Below are positions 33,714 to 44,874 of a stretch of DNA of 64,000 nucleotides, piece by piece. The notes under the pieces were generated by a model. It did not search any database. It had not been told where the DNA came from and saw nothing but the letters and a program-made list of their open reading frames with translations. Position 1 is the first letter of the stretch; every line of letters begins with the position of its first letter. Source of the DNA: Cladopsammia gracilis (taxonomy: Eukaryota > Cnidaria > Anthozoa > Scleractinia > Dendrophylliidae); NCBI GenBank assembly GCA_022457155.1, contig JAJGOT010000196.1, positions 682,001 to 746,000 of the forward strand, in the 5' to 3' direction. The translations under genes and the position numbers were made by a program.

Positions 33714-34460
33714 TTAAGTTGGCGGAGCAATCTCTTCAGTCTGAATTGCTGCCTGCCAATACGGCTCGTATTTTAGACACATAGATTGCCTCGGAAGCCT
33801 TATGTAAGACAAAAGTTTCTGTTTTCTTGGCCCCACTGGCAAAATTAGGGCCAAGATGTTATGAATTGCGAAATTATAAGAAGTGTTGTTCGGTAGATAA
33901 TTTTTCACGCTTGTGTAAACATGGCTAGTTTGTTCAATTTCGTCATCAGTTAATCTCGGAGACTTATTTCGGAATAGCTGATAAAGCCGATGTTTGAAAT
34001 TATAATTTTTTGTGGCCAGGCCTTTAACGGTCATATTTCCTCCGTTGTAAAGGCCTACACGAGAAAAGGCAGCGCCTTCTAGTAGTTCAATGCGGCTGCA
34101 GTTATTGCAGACAAGTTCTATGGATTCAGACATGAGTGTAAAAGATCCCCCACAGCTTTGACACGATTTAATATTTTTGTTTGTTCTGTTTGAAATGAAC
34201 ACAAAACTGTTTTCTCGATACCGCTGGATTTGTTCTTGTCTAGCGGTCAAAGAAAGAGATTCAAAGATGCTTTGGAGATTCTCTTGTAGTTTTGAGCGGT
34301 AAAACTCAGGTATATAGTCATTGCCATAGAAGCCTCGCAGCAAGATGTATTTGTGTTTTAGATCCAAGCGATCTAGTTTAGTCTTGTATTTATTCTTTTT
34401 ATCCATACATCTGACGATAGACATTTGCTCGTTAAAGCGTTTATAAAGTTCAGCCATCAT
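33714..34460 (-). CDS. VLTF3-like late transcription factor
   Basis: A 248-residue intact protein. It carries a zinc-ribbon-like region, SCQSCGGSF followed by CNNCSR (about residues 100-125), and a conserved C-terminal part: YNFAIHNIL, LLSYIRLP and EPYWQAAI. This matches the end of poxvirus-type VLTF3 proteins found in nucleocytoplasmic large DNA viruses, virophages and some polinton-like viruses. It would direct late gene transcription, which fits the TATATA motif in front of the structural genes. A fragment of a second copy is at 1,530-1,660. The assignment rests on motif pattern, not on a search. Confidence 0.7.
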   Translation of the reverse strand: MMAELYKRFNEQMSIVRCMDKKNKYKTKLDRLDLKHKYILLRGFYGNDYIPEFYRSKLQENLQSIFESLSLTARQEQIQRYRENSFVFISNRTNKNIKSCQSCGGSFTLMSESIELVCNNCSRIELLEGAAFSRVGLYNGGNMTVKGLATKNYNFKHRLYQLFRNKSPRLTDDEIEQTSHVYTSVKNYLPNNTSYNFAIHNILALILPVGPRKQKLLSYIRLPRQSMCLKYEPYWQAAIQTEEIAPPT

Positions 34461-34553
34461 GTTTATAAGTAGAAATTACAAATGTTCAATTAGTCAATAG
34501 CCTTGATGTTATTTAAATGATAGTATAGACTAAAATACCTATTTTACTCAAAA

Positions 34554-34768
34554 AAGTAGGAAACGCGTTTCCCAATTTTGACAATCAAATCACGTGTCTA
34601 GGTACCATGACGTTATATTTATCTTTGTAAAAGTAGGAAACGCGTTTCCCACTTTTGGCAATCAAATCACGTGTCAAGCTGCCATGACGTCATATCTTTG
34701 TAAAAATGTAGACTAATCGATTCAAAAAGTAGGAAACGCGTTTCCAATTCTGACAATCAATCACGTGT
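34554..34768. promoter_or_regulatory. Three iterons: GGAAACGCGTTTCC palindrome plus CACGTG
   Basis: Units start at 34,554, 34,631 and 34,727. Each reads AAGTAGGAAACGCGTTTCC, then after a short variable stretch CAATCA(A)ATCACGTGT. The 14-base palindrome is perfect in all three and contains the MluI word ACGCGT. Units 1 and 2 are followed by CCATGACGT. They lie in the intergenic gap between two minus-strand genes. Candidate roles are a replication-origin or enhancer-like binding array. Confidence 0.85.
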
Positions 34769-34837
34769 TGTGCTATTTTTAAACATTACATCATTGAATA
34801 AACATGTTTTTCAATTGTAAGTTTAACAAATGTTCTT

Positions 34838-35389
34838 TCAGAGGGTAGCGTCTTCTTCACAGATTTCCCGAATGATTTTCATATTGGACATGAAAGTACG
34901 AATTGGAACAGCACAATAACCGAGTCTTGGATATTCTTCAACAAGTTGATACAATGATATTAAAAAATTAACATAACGAGTAGAAAATCCACACATCTCT
35001 CGAACATTCTTGTTCATCAAGCGCGTAAGAAATATTTTTGCATCTTGTAATAATTTTCCTTGCCTTAAGGAAAACAAGATCGTTTTCTTTTTACAGGATA
35101 AAATTGCTTCATTCAGATTTTTCAAAAGTTGTATCAGTTCATGTTCATTACTCACAGTTTCATCAACCAAACCTTGGTAAGACAGATCCAAATGCTTCAT
35201 GTCCATAAACTTGGTTAAAAGCCTCTTAATTTTTTCTTTTTTATCTTGTCTTGAAGCGGCTTGGTTTCCACCATATTTTGCTTGAATTTCTTTTAAACAT
35301 TTTTCCAGGTTTGGTCTAATTCTTGGGTATTTCTCTTGAAGCCTTGAAAAAGTTTGAAAAACGTCTTGTAGCATCTGGTTGTTGTCCAT
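34838..35389 (-). CDS. Conserved-looking helical protein, unknown
   Basis: A 183-residue open frame, almost all predicted helix, Lys-rich (KKEKIKRLLTKFMDMKHLDL) in the first half. The C-terminal half, with LRQGKLLQDAKIFLTRLMNK and NFLISLYQLVEEYPRLGYC, vaguely recalls DUF3102-like phage proteins, but this is weak. It is uninterrupted, unlike many neighbours. It lies between the iteron array and the membrane-protein gene, on the same strand. The old Polinton remnant lacks it. Confidence 0.6.
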   Translation of the reverse strand: MDNNQMLQDVFQTFSRLQEKYPRIRPNLEKCLKEIQAKYGGNQAASRQDKKEKIKRLLTKFMDMKHLDLSYQGLVDETVSNEHELIQLLKNLNEAILSCKKKTILFSLRQGKLLQDAKIFLTRLMNKNVREMCGFSTRYVNFLISLYQLVEEYPRLGYCAVPIRTFMSNMKIIREICEEDATL

Positions 35390-35709
35390 ACGTGTTTCGA
35401 ATGACGTTAAAAGCTGAAGCTATAGCTTAATATTGGCTAAAACTCATCACATGATAATTACATCAGCAGAAAAAAAAATAATTAATCTACCGCTTTCGAC
35501 CGTCTGAAACCAGTTCTAACGAAAGGAGCTGGCAAGGTTTACGTCATAAAGGGAAAGGGGCTTTCCCTTTATTTTATGAAAATAAATACCTTGTAATGAT
35601 TACAAAATAGGCTTTTGTTTTGATTTCATGCATGACGCTCCATTGATTTCATTGGGGTCAAATGCGTGACGTGTTTTGTCCCTCAAGATTTGTAGATTAA
35701 AACCCGAGT

Positions 35710-36384
35710 TTACTCTTTCAAATCTGACTTGGACACGGCGGCAAGACGATTGAGTTTTTTTTGAAACTCTTCTTTGACTTCTTTGCGAAGCTCGCCTTTG
35801 AGTTTTTCAAGATCTGGAGTTTGAGTTTGTTTGTTTACTTTGGTGGTCTTTGTTTCACCAGAGCGGATTTCGTTCTTTAGTTCGTGATACTTTTCAACTT
35901 CCCGGAGGACGATTTTGAACTCTGAATTACTGATACTCTTGTCAGTTAGAGCTTTTGAAACTAGCTCACAGACAGAGTTTCGTTTTGCAAGGGCGAGTGT
36001 GTAGATTTTCTCGTGTTTCGTGATCTTTTTTTCGAGCCGCTTGCTAAACACAGTGAGGCTGGCCGATGAAAAACCTGTCATAGCAGCAACACCAGCAATA
36101 TCAGGGCTGGCGATGAGCCCAACTCCACTCAATGCTGTGGCGATGGTGGCTGAAGACAAGCCTGTAGACATTAAACCAAGACTTACTGCCGTTCCGTGAA
36201 CAATGGTGTGTGTTCGCTTGTATTTCTTCGCAACTTGCCTGTAATGATTAGCCTCCGACTCAAGCTCCTTTTGCAAGTCAGAGATTTTCTTGAGCCTGAA
36301 GTCTTCACCGTGGGGCAAGACTGGATAAAGCGATTGAGTCTCGCTGTATTCAGGAGCTGATGGCAACACGTTAGCCAAGCTCAT
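35710..36384 (-). CDS. Glycine-rich membrane-hairpin protein
   Basis: A 224-residue intact protein. The N-terminal segment (1-55) is acidic/Pro-rich then coiled-coil-like. A Gly/Ala/Ser-rich hydrophobic hairpin spans about residues 68-110 (e.g. LGLMSTGLSSATIATALSG). A charged helix follows (KRLEKKITKHEKIYTLALAK), and the end is Lys/Glu-rich coiled coil. The start follows TATATA closely. The layout resembles pore- or membrane-binding proteins such as the apolipoprotein L type, but I claim no homology. A truncated paralogue is at 2,275-2,952, so it belongs to the Polinton gene set. Confidence 0.75.
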   Translation of the reverse strand: MSLANVLPSAPEYSETQSLYPVLPHGEDFRLKKISDLQKELESEANHYRQVAKKYKRTHTIVHGTAVSLGLMSTGLSSATIATALSGVGLIASPDIAGVAAMTGFSSASLTVFSKRLEKKITKHEKIYTLALAKRNSVCELVSKALTDKSISNSEFKIVLREVEKYHELKNEIRSGETKTTKVNKQTQTPDLEKLKGELRKEVKEEFQKKLNRLAAVSKSDLKE

Positions 36385-36403
36385 GGTTTGTATATATTAG
36401 ATT

Positions 36404-36925
36404 TTAATTTATCTCAACTTCAAACTCTAGAGGCATGTTATTGAAGTCAAAAAGGTCATTGTTCTCATCCCTCACAGACAGAGTTATGCTTTTTACATAA
36501 TCGCCAGACGAGACGTCACGCAAGATGTTCTGCTGTGTTGTTTCATAGAAAACTTTCTCATAGGCTTTTCCACGAAGATCAAATTTAGCCAAAACTGTAG
36601 AAGGCTTACCATTGAGTAGGTTTTGTTCTTTATAGACCAGATCACAGTGGATAAAGTAAGTGCTTGGTGATGTTAATCCTTTGACGAATGTTATAAAGAG
36701 CAATTTAGGACTTATACCAAGCAATTCAGACAGATCGCGGTCAAGCTTCACCACCTCAGAATAAAGTTTGGCAATTGTCATCTGGCCAACTGGAGTATTT
36801 GTTTCGGTTTTTAATTTAAAGTTACCTTCGAAGGCTTCTTCAAATTCTTTCGCCAATCTATCAATAGTGTAATGCCCTTCAAGTATTCTTCTGGTAGTCT
36901 TGTGTTCATTAGGGTTAGTAGTTAA
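36404..36925 (-). CDS. Minor capsid-like conserved Polinton protein
   Basis: The open frame can be read upstream of its first usable codon into HKTTRRILEGHYTIDRLAKE, a typical start region of this family, but no ATG lies in that frame; an ATG one frame away (about 36,914) suggests a one-base slip near the start. The end has FIHCDLVYKEQN, then ITLSVRDENNDLFDFNNMPL and a beta-rich finish, the pattern of a conserved protein found beside capsid genes in invertebrate Polintons. A virion role is inferred. It overlaps nothing and ends 20 bases before the next gene start at 36,384. Confidence 0.55.
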   Translation of the reverse strand, partial: LTTNPNEHKTTRRILEGHYTIDRLAKEFEEAFEGNFKLKTETNTPVGQMTIAKLYSEVVKLDRDLSELLGISPKLLFITFVKGLTSPSTYFIHCDLVYKEQNLLNGKPSTVLAKFDLRGKAYEKVFYETTQQNILRDVSSGDYVKSITLSVRDENNDLFDFNNMPLEFEVEIN

Positions 36926-37098
36926 TGTAATCTAACCTCTTTGTTTTAGATTAAACCACGAACTATAAATCGTGGCGGATAAGAGCCGGATGTAGCTCGG
37001 TTTCTGAAGAGGGTGATCGAAGTAGATGGTGTGAGGGTTCGAAGGTGCGACGATTGTTAACACAACCATTGTGTATATATAAATATATTTATATAATC

Positions 37099-38774
37099 AT
37101 GTTCAGCAGACACCCTGGTGGATTTAATCCTGGTTCAAATCTCGGTCTAAACATTGGCGGCCACGATTATGGGCCCCGCCCGCGTTTTATAGCCCCCCTA
37201 ATATCTACCAGCACCCAACAACACAACCCGCAGTAGATCCGCAACTGGCTTGGATTAGAACGCCAGAAGCCACAAAGCTCTCTACAGCGGCCAAGGCTAA
37301 GGCTATCTCAGACTTCAAAAGGCGTTTCCCGCACGCTGATATGTCAAGATTTACAACAGAAGTTTCTTTCGACGAAAAGCACAAAGCCTCAGCAGTAGTG
37401 CTTTTCCCAGAGGGGCAAGGCTCATGGGCTATGCCCTCGGACATACCGCATAAGAATTGGACACAAGCCCTGAAAGACGCCCTTGGCTTAGAGTATATTG
37501 GCGGTTTCCCCTATCAGTTGACGTTAAAAAAAGCCAATCCCTGCTGTTGCTTTCCCCACCTCAATCGACAAAGACATGATGATTGGCTCTGTCTTGAACG
37601 ATGAAGCGCAAAAGATCTATGTCACGCCAACTGATTATTTCACAACGAAATACAGAAACATTTTCAGAGACACACAGATTACGTTCACAATCGCGAAATA
37701 TGGGAGAAAGTGGCTCGGCAGCCCGCAAATGAGTTTCTGGCCACAACAACTGAATTTCGCGCTGTGGTGTGCAACAACCGGCTACGGGACCTCGCGTGAC
37801 CTTCTGTTTGATAAGAACTCTACTCTCTCCCTAACCCCGCAGCTCCGGTCATTTTACAGGTTTCACGTCTATTTCACAAGAAGACTACTACATTCAACCA
37901 GAAAGACAACAAGTTCAACATCGACGCATACAAGAGGATTTGCCAAGAGTTCGGTGTAGACCCCAATTCTGACTTCCGTTTCACATACGGCAAGAATCAC
38001 GGGCTTGGCAATGTGTACATTTGGGTCGCATATGATGGCCCCCTTTCTACTGATTACGACTATCCTGATCCCGATCTAGCCCTGTTTGATGACGAGCGAA
38101 TTACAAATAGAAAAGACCCAAACTATCTCGCAAACGGCATATACTTCGTTCGCAACGACCAAGGCGCGGTTATTCAGTTCGAGCACTTTATGCCGAGTTA
38201 TGCACAAGGGCTAACACAGCCAGGGCTCGCTCGTATGAATCAGTCAATCGAGGCCTTTGTGTACTGCATTCTGGGTGCATAAGCAAAGACTCGCAGCAGT
38301 ATTCTTGGGAGTGGAGGCCGGGCGTTCGAAACGCAACGAGTATTCCTCACGCTCTTAGAGGACGCCATAAGACTAAACGACATATCTAAGAGCGTACAGC
38401 ATTATCAGCAGGCCATCCAAGCAACGAAAGTGTGGCTAAACTTTGTAGTTGCCCCTGGGAGCTGGCTGATGCCGTCAGGCATGGTTATCAACACAGAGAG
38501 CGTGGTGGGGTACAATAATAATCTTATGCAGGCAACGCAAGGAATGAAGCTTGGTGTTAACAACGATGTCAATCTGGGCACAAAAAGTATCCTTGCGTCC
38601 CATGGAGGGTGGGCCGAGCAAGATAAATCCACCAAACAGCCACCCATCGAACCCGATTCACAAACAGGCGACACAGGCACAGGGTATAGCGCCAAAATCA
38701 AAGGTCACACCCACACCACAACTAGCTCCCACACCAACACCAGGCCCCACACCAGAACCAACACAATTACATAA
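37099..38774 (+). pseudogene. Large conserved Polinton-associated protein, unknown, broken
   Basis: The ATG at 37,099 follows TATATTTATATAATC. The frame continues through four breaks: near 37,197 (poly-C), near 37,535 (poly-A), near 37,885 (with some loss of sequence), and an in-frame TAA at 38,280. Recognisable blocks include FWPQQLNFALWCATTG, RSFYRFHVYFT, YKRICQEFGVD, YFVRNDQGAVIQFEHFMP, and SIEAFVYCILG. Proteins with these blocks recur in cnidarian genomes as multi-copy unannotated genes. The length (about 550 residues) and position among virion genes suggest a structural protein, but I cannot prove it. The end is Thr/His-rich. Confidence 0.65.
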
Positions 38775-38932
38775 TTGTAATATAGAATTATATTTTTTTG
38801 TATTACTATATTTTTATTTACATACTGACTTGATGCGAGAGCGTTGTTAGTTAATAAAGTAGATGTAGAGAAGGGACTAAGATCGAGCCGCATCACGTAA
38901 ACAAGGCGCTCATTGGTGTGGGTGCGCTTGCT

Positions 38933-39908
38933 TTAGCAGGCTTTGTTGTCTGGGCGCGTTGTCTTGGTGATCCTTTCAATCATGAAGCCCACAACGGCAA
39001 GGATCAGCAGCCAGGCGTGATCGCCAAGGAAGGAGATAACCTGACCGGCCGCTTTGAAGATAAAGCTCACGATCGAACCGATCAAGCCTGGCAGGATGGA
39101 GGCAACCTTATTTCCTATTTCTTTAAGCCCATTGCCAATAGCCTTGGTGCCGGCCTTTAAACCATTCATTGCAGCAATCGTCACAGCGCCTATGACTAGA
39201 CCTGCAGCCAGAACAACTGCTTGAAGGGTCCAGCCATATTTCTTGAAGATATTTTTGACCCGCTCTCGAAGAGGTAAGGCTTCTTCTCTTTCTTGAACTT
39301 GTGTTCTTAGTCTTCCCAGCTCTTCTTCTCGCTCAGCAACCCGGGCTTCCGCGGCTTCTCTGTCAGAGGGAGAAGTGTTCTCATCCTCTATCACGCGCCT
39401 GTCTTCCTCGTTTTGTCGTACAAGCTCGGATTCTTGTTCGTTTAACTCATCCAGCGGCTTGGTGGAGTTCAGCCTTGCTTCGACAGCATTTCTTTCTCTT
39501 GTTTTCTCAGAAAGTTGTGTTCTGAGTTTGTCGACCTTTGCCTGCTCTTGGTCTCGATGTTTTTGTATTTTTTGAATGGCGCCTAATTCTTTTTTCTGGT
39601 TTTCAAGATCGCCTTGAAGATTTTTCTTTAGTTGTTTTAACCGATCTAGCTCGGTTTGACTCTCAACGTTTGAACCGTGTTCCTGCTCCAGAGCTTCAAT
39701 CCTCGCTTGAGTTTCTTCGATTCTTCCCCTGAGATTTTGAACCTCACTTGCTGCTTTTTGTTGTTCAAAAGCAATTATTTCCGCCTCCTGCAGTTGTTTT
39801 TCTGCCTCCTTCAATCTTTGTCTTTCTTCTCTTATTGATGTTCTGTCTTCAACGATGATCTCTTCAGCGCTTGGTCCAAGAACCGATCTGAACTTGTCTG
39901 TAAATGAT
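38933..39908 (-). pseudogene. Coiled-coil membrane protein, 3' part (interrupted gene)
   Basis: This part encodes about 230 residues of heptad-rich Glu/Arg/Gln coiled coil (EERQRLKEAEKQLQEAE and onward), then a basic linker and three hydrophobic segments (LQAVVLAAGLVIGAVTIAA; LPGLIGSIVSFIFKAAG; AWLLILAVVGFMIE). The 5' part lies 9.2 kb away at 49,137-49,557 on the same strand. The two parts are divided exactly at a TTAA occupied by the nested transposon, and removing that insert would keep the reading frame. Long coiled-coil membrane proteins of this type are common in invertebrate Polintons. A virion-associated or fibre-like role is possible. Confidence 0.8.
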
Positions 39909-42053
39909 TTAAGAGCGACGGTCAGGAAATATCGAGCATTCGATGGCAGCACTCGTCAAATCAGTTTCGCTTATTTTCTACTCACAAAGAGCCACTGAGT
40001 AGGGAAGAAATTTGATGTATTTCGTTTTCTTTAGGAGCGCTTTATTTCTGAGAAAACTGAGAAAAACAAATTTGACCCGCAACGATCCCGAAAGTACCCG
40101 CACACAAGTCTGAAATTGATGTTTTTAACTAACTTTTCTTCTTCAAGAAAATAAGATTTTAAGGATTATTATACCGTTTATTGATAGAGGAAGTACCACG
40201 TATTTACAACAAATATATAACTTGACTTTACTGTTGTTTTTAAGAGCAATCAATCTGCAGGAAACTGCTTTATTTTTAAACGGGAAAAATCCCGCAAATA
40301 CCGCTAAAATTCAAATGTGTTTCTCGCTATGTGGTATAATTCAGATCTTTTCTTAAACTGTGTCATTGGAGTAATAATGTACTAGAATCAGTTTGGGTTT
40401 TTTTCACAGTGCTTCACACGACGCTTTTGAAAAAACCATAATTCGTTTCAAATCTCAGCTCTACAACGGTTGAGTAAACATCGTTTTTGCGTTACCGTGA
40501 CACCAAGCGGCATGAAGCGGGGTTTTTACATATCTGACATATACACGAAAAGCGTACTAAAAGCAATTTCGTTATGAGCTCTTCGTTTTTTTAATACAAT
40601 AAAAGCCTAATAATAATATTCTTACTTACTTGGGCGGTGGAATGTTTAGCTTTGAAAAGATTTGTCACTAATAAATATCGGGATGCAGTTCAGTTCGCGC
40701 TGGTTTCAGATGACACAAACCTGTTTAACTTTTTAACATTTTTGGCTATGGCTTTGGTAGAATGCACACCAAAATAAAGGTCGTTTAGATGCTTATTCTG
40801 TATTAACTTCAATACTTCAACAGGATTTTGTTCTATAAACTCGGAAAAAATGACTGAGATACAGCATTGCTGTTTACTGAAGTAAATCAATTGATCTCAA
40901 TTGAATTAGTAAATTAAATCTAAAATTTGGAAAATTTAATTAGCGAAGCTGGAAAGTAAACTGGAGCGATTTTGTGTCGTCATGGAAGTTAAGTGCTCGT
41001 TTAGTTCTTTAGTCGGAGGTTCTTGCTCCTATGACCCTAGAGATAGGAGCAGATCAACTGAGGTTATTGCATTTCTAAACTGTAAAAGAGACATTGCAGG
41101 TCACAAGTCTTCCTTGTCAATAACCGACGTAGAAACTGAAATTGACCTTATTCTGGGAAGAGTGGTTGTGTCGTTCTCAACAGAGCTAAACATATCGGAA
41201 TTAACTATTTGTCCTCGACACCGCTCCTCTCTCGGTATTGGCTGGCGTCGAGGATCGAATAAGTGCCAAGTTCCTCCGCCAATATCAAAACATGACCCAA
41301 AAACCGCAAAGGCAGAAAAAGGGACTTAATAAAAGTGCCAGCCGTTTGATATGGGAGAAACTGGGAACATTTATTCCAGTTGGTTCAGGTATGCGTATAC
41401 ATCATTTTCTTTTCTTACTAAATATAACAATCTCTAAAAAAAGTGAAATCTGACGCTTAGGTAAAGTACTATTTTTCTCATTTAAATGTATCTTTGCCAG
41501 CACGCAATTTTGGTTTGTAATATTGACTCGATCAGATAAGAAATAATTGCGTTAATTAGATTAAACGTGGAAGTCACAAAATAAGCTTAACTTTGAGAAG
41601 TTTTTTACTGTGTTTCCTTAGTTTCCTTTTTTTTTCTTTTTTTTCGTTTTATCGTTTCATATCAGTTATCGTATGCTCTTAGAAAAAAGCAAGTCTTCAC
41701 AGGACGCATATTGGCTTTTAAAAAAAGAGACTACCTTTGTGTAAATGAATGGCTGTTCAGATGATTATTTCCAGCGCTGAAAGAATCAACATTTTGAAAC
41801 AAATCACTCAACTGGTGTTTGTCGCAACTGTAGACTTAATCTCAGGGAACTGCATAAAGAAAGGAACTTGCCTGCAGAACCAAAATCATATGACGAAGGG
41901 AAGCTTCCAGGCACCGAGAACATTTCTTTCGAGGAAACTGAGACATCCGTAAGTTAAATTTAGAGCTTTCGTAACGTGCTTGTATCACTGAGCTCTAACT
42001 GAAAACAGTATTATATTTATTCGCATGCACTATTGAAAACGGTCGTTATGGAC

Positions 42054-42361
42054 AGGGATGGGTAAGGTAAAGTACGATGGCCCACACGGCCGGAGCTTAA
42101 CCCGGTTTCCGTAGCATGAAGCAACTAGGAATATTGCTACTCCACCCTGGATGGGATGCTAGTCCATCGCAGGGTTACCCCCAGCATTTTGTCGCCGGTA
42201 CCCATTTATACACCTGGGTAGAGAGAGACAGTGTGGAGTAAAGTTTCTTGTCTAAGGAAACAACACGACGGCAGCGACCAGGCTCGAACCACCGACCTTC
42301 AGGTTGAAAGTCCGACGCGCTAACCACTACACCACCGTGCCGCCCAAAGGGATGGGTAAGG
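42054..42361 (-). mobile_element. tRNA-derived SINE with 14-bp target duplication
   Basis: AGGGATGGGTAAGG flanks the element exactly (42,054-42,067 and 42,348-42,361). On the minus strand, the 280-base body starts with a tRNA-like head: A box TGGTGTAGTGG and B box GGTTCGAGCC, 30-35 bases apart, as in polymerase III promoters. It sits in the second intron of the nested transposase. The perfect duplication suggests a fairly recent insertion. Confidence 0.85.
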
Positions 42362-42769
42362 AGTGCACAAAGTGTTCGATTTTAAGCTCTCAGGCTGTGT
42401 GTAGGAAACCAAGAAAAAGACGCTTCTTGCTTTCACTTAGTTTTTACTGCTTCCAATGTGTTTTCCTCTGTACAACGGCAATCTTTTCTGTTCGCCACAC
42501 TCCGCAGAAGCATAATGCTCGCATTTTAAGTCCTTGCGTCTGCAGCACACACTTAAAATTTAATTTGAGACTTTTTTCTTCGCTCACCCAATTCTGAGCA
42601 CTTGAAACAGTGGAGACGATAAAGACAGGGTAATCGATGGTACACTAAGTTCAAAATATATTTATAGAAATAACGGGTGCGGTGGAAGAAAATTGAATTG
42701 AAAATTTATTATTTTTCTGAGTTTTTTTTGTTACAACCTGCCCCCGCCTACACACACATTCGCCTTATA

Positions 42770-42795
42770 CCGGGGGGGGGGGGGGGGGGGGGGGC
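42770..42795. repeat. Poly-G tract
   Basis: About 24 consecutive G residues in the transposase intron. Confidence 0.9.
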
Positions 42796-44424
42796 GAGTT
42801 TGCGTGAATTTCCTAGGGTTAAGATATGTTGAATTAACTCTTAGAAAAGTTACAGGTTTCCTATACATACCTGTCCAGGGTTCATGTCATTCGATTTGAA
42901 GTTTTTAAGTCTTTAACACTGTCACACTGAAAAGTATTTTATGTAATATATTCAGCGCATTTTTCATAAATATAGGGCTCAGAAAGTAAACAACAAAGCC
43001 GATAAAGATCAGGGTAGATTGTTGATATTTTTTGGGGGTATTGGCCAACTTTGATAATTATATATCCAGTTAATATACTCCTATTTTACGTCCCTATCTA
43101 GGAAGAGCTCTCGACCCTTCCAATTGCTACAAGCACTCCTTGTTCAGTGACCCCATACGAGTTACTAGAGCCTGAAACTTCATTGTATTTGCCATCAACC
43201 ATACTAGAAGAAACTGAGACTAGCGCTACCGGAATTAAGTATGAAGAACCTATTGATCACCTTAATACTTTCTTAAAAAGTAGAGACATTAGTCCGATTA
43301 GATACACTCTGAAGACACCTTGGGAAGAGGCCAGTGGAAGGACGAAAAGACAACATGAACGCAAAGCCAAACAAGCAATTTCAGCTGTTCTTGATGAAAT
43401 TGCGCCTAATGATGCAGATCTACTCTGGGATTCTATTTTATCGTCAAAAAGAACTCAAACTGGAGATCACATCTGTTCCAGTGTCGTGGATAAAGAATTG
43501 ATTGGCACATTAGCAAACTGCTACAAAAATGCAAACGAGTGGGATTCTCGTAGGCAGATATTGTCCATTATGGTGGACAAGGTTAGCTTGACAACAATTC
43601 GACAGTGGATCCCAGGTCTGACAAGATATCGTTTCATGGTCGCCAGGCAGAATGCTGCAGTCCATGGCAGTGGGTCACTGGTGCCTACCAATGCACAAAC
43701 GAAATCAGTCATACCTGAAGCAAAATTAGCCCACTTTCTAGATTTTATCACAAGTTCCCATGTTATTCAAGATCTCCCATTCGGAGCAAGAACAATAACA
43801 TTGTCAACTAACGAGATCATTCAAGTTCCAAATGTGGTGCGGAATATGATACCTGAGCGAATTGTTTGCCAGTACCAAAAATATTCCGCGGAGCATGATT
43901 TTACACCCATGAGTCGCAGTACCCTGTTAAGAATTCTGCATGTTTGTTCAGCTTCTACTCGAAAGTCATTGCAAGGGCTGGATTACATAAGCTCCTCTGG
44001 TGCACAGGCATTTGAAGATCTTGAAAACGTCGCTCACAAGCTCGGAGAAAACGGAATGGGTCTTACGTGGGCGAAAAGGCAAAAGGAAATATTAAAGGAG
44101 GCAAAGCGGTACCTCAAGACCGACTTCAAGGTAGGATGAAAAAATGTAAAAAAGTGAAATTAATTTTTTGGGCGCGCCATTCGTAATTCGTAAGGCCACT
44201 GTATAAAAATGCTACAGGTGATAAGGCATAAAAAGAATGCTACATGTGCGCCTCCTACAGGAGACAGGTCCAGATGAAGCCGTCCATCTACTAATTCGGC
44301 AGTGACCATTCCATTTTAATAATTTTCAGACAAAAGCGAGCATAAAACGATATTCTTAGCTATTCATGGTGCAAAAGACTTACTCCTCTAGGTATAATGT
44401 AATCTAACGTCAGAGTAATATTAT

Positions 44425-44605
44425 CTTTCTGCATCCGGGCTTTACTTTGTCCTTCGCGCCTAGTGGCGCACAGGGCAGAAAAAAGATCCTTCCATTTGTT
44501 CCCCAGTTCAGATTCAGAAGCTTCAGGTCAGACTCCACCGTTCTTTTCCAGGTGGACTTGGGGCGGCCCCGTTTTCGTTTACTCTCAGGGCCTTTAGATA
44601 CTGGC
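44425..44605 (-). pseudogene. LINE (RTE-like) C-terminal fragment
   Basis: The minus strand reads SKRKRGRPKSTWKRTVESDL and then LNLNW, followed in shifted frame by a CAL/ALCA-like end. The RKRGRP..TW.R..E pattern closes many RTE/Nimb-like LINE proteins. It is a short, frameshifted relic inside an intron of the nested transposase. Confidence 0.6.
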
Positions 44606-44614
44606 AGCAGGTTT

Positions 44615-44819
44615 ATTAGACTGTGAGTAGTCTCTTATTTTTCTCTTAGTTAAGCGCACGGGATCTATGAGCGGTGAGCGGCGTAACCCCGAGACAGTTT
44701 TACTTTACTCAGGCTTACGCGCCCTCTTTCCTCGCGCCTGTCTCGCGGCTTCGTCGCTTGTAGGCCGCGCGCTCTATCGACTAACTAAAATAAAAATAAG
44801 AGACTACTCGCAGTCTATT
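44615..44819. mobile_element. 199-bp MITE with ATT target duplication
   Basis: AGACTGTGAGTAGTCTCTTA and its near-complement TAAGAGACTACTCGCAGTCT are the ends. ATT flanks both sides. The centre is GC-rich and noncoding. Confidence 0.75.
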
Positions 44820-44856
44820 GGCTGGTGGAAGGTAAAATAAAATGTGTGTGTGTGTG

Positions 44857-44874
44857 GGGGGGGGGGGGGGGGGA
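44857..44874. repeat. (TG)n plus poly-G tract
   Basis: A short TG run followed by about 17 G residues, just upstream of transposase exon 4. Confidence 0.9.

Noticed and set aside
34554..34768. CRISPR-like array
   Set aside because: Only three units with irregular spacing, in a eukaryotic mobile element; iterons fit better.
42310..42347. Functional tRNA gene
   Set aside because: A and B boxes are present, but no full cloverleaf; the head belongs to a SINE with target duplication.
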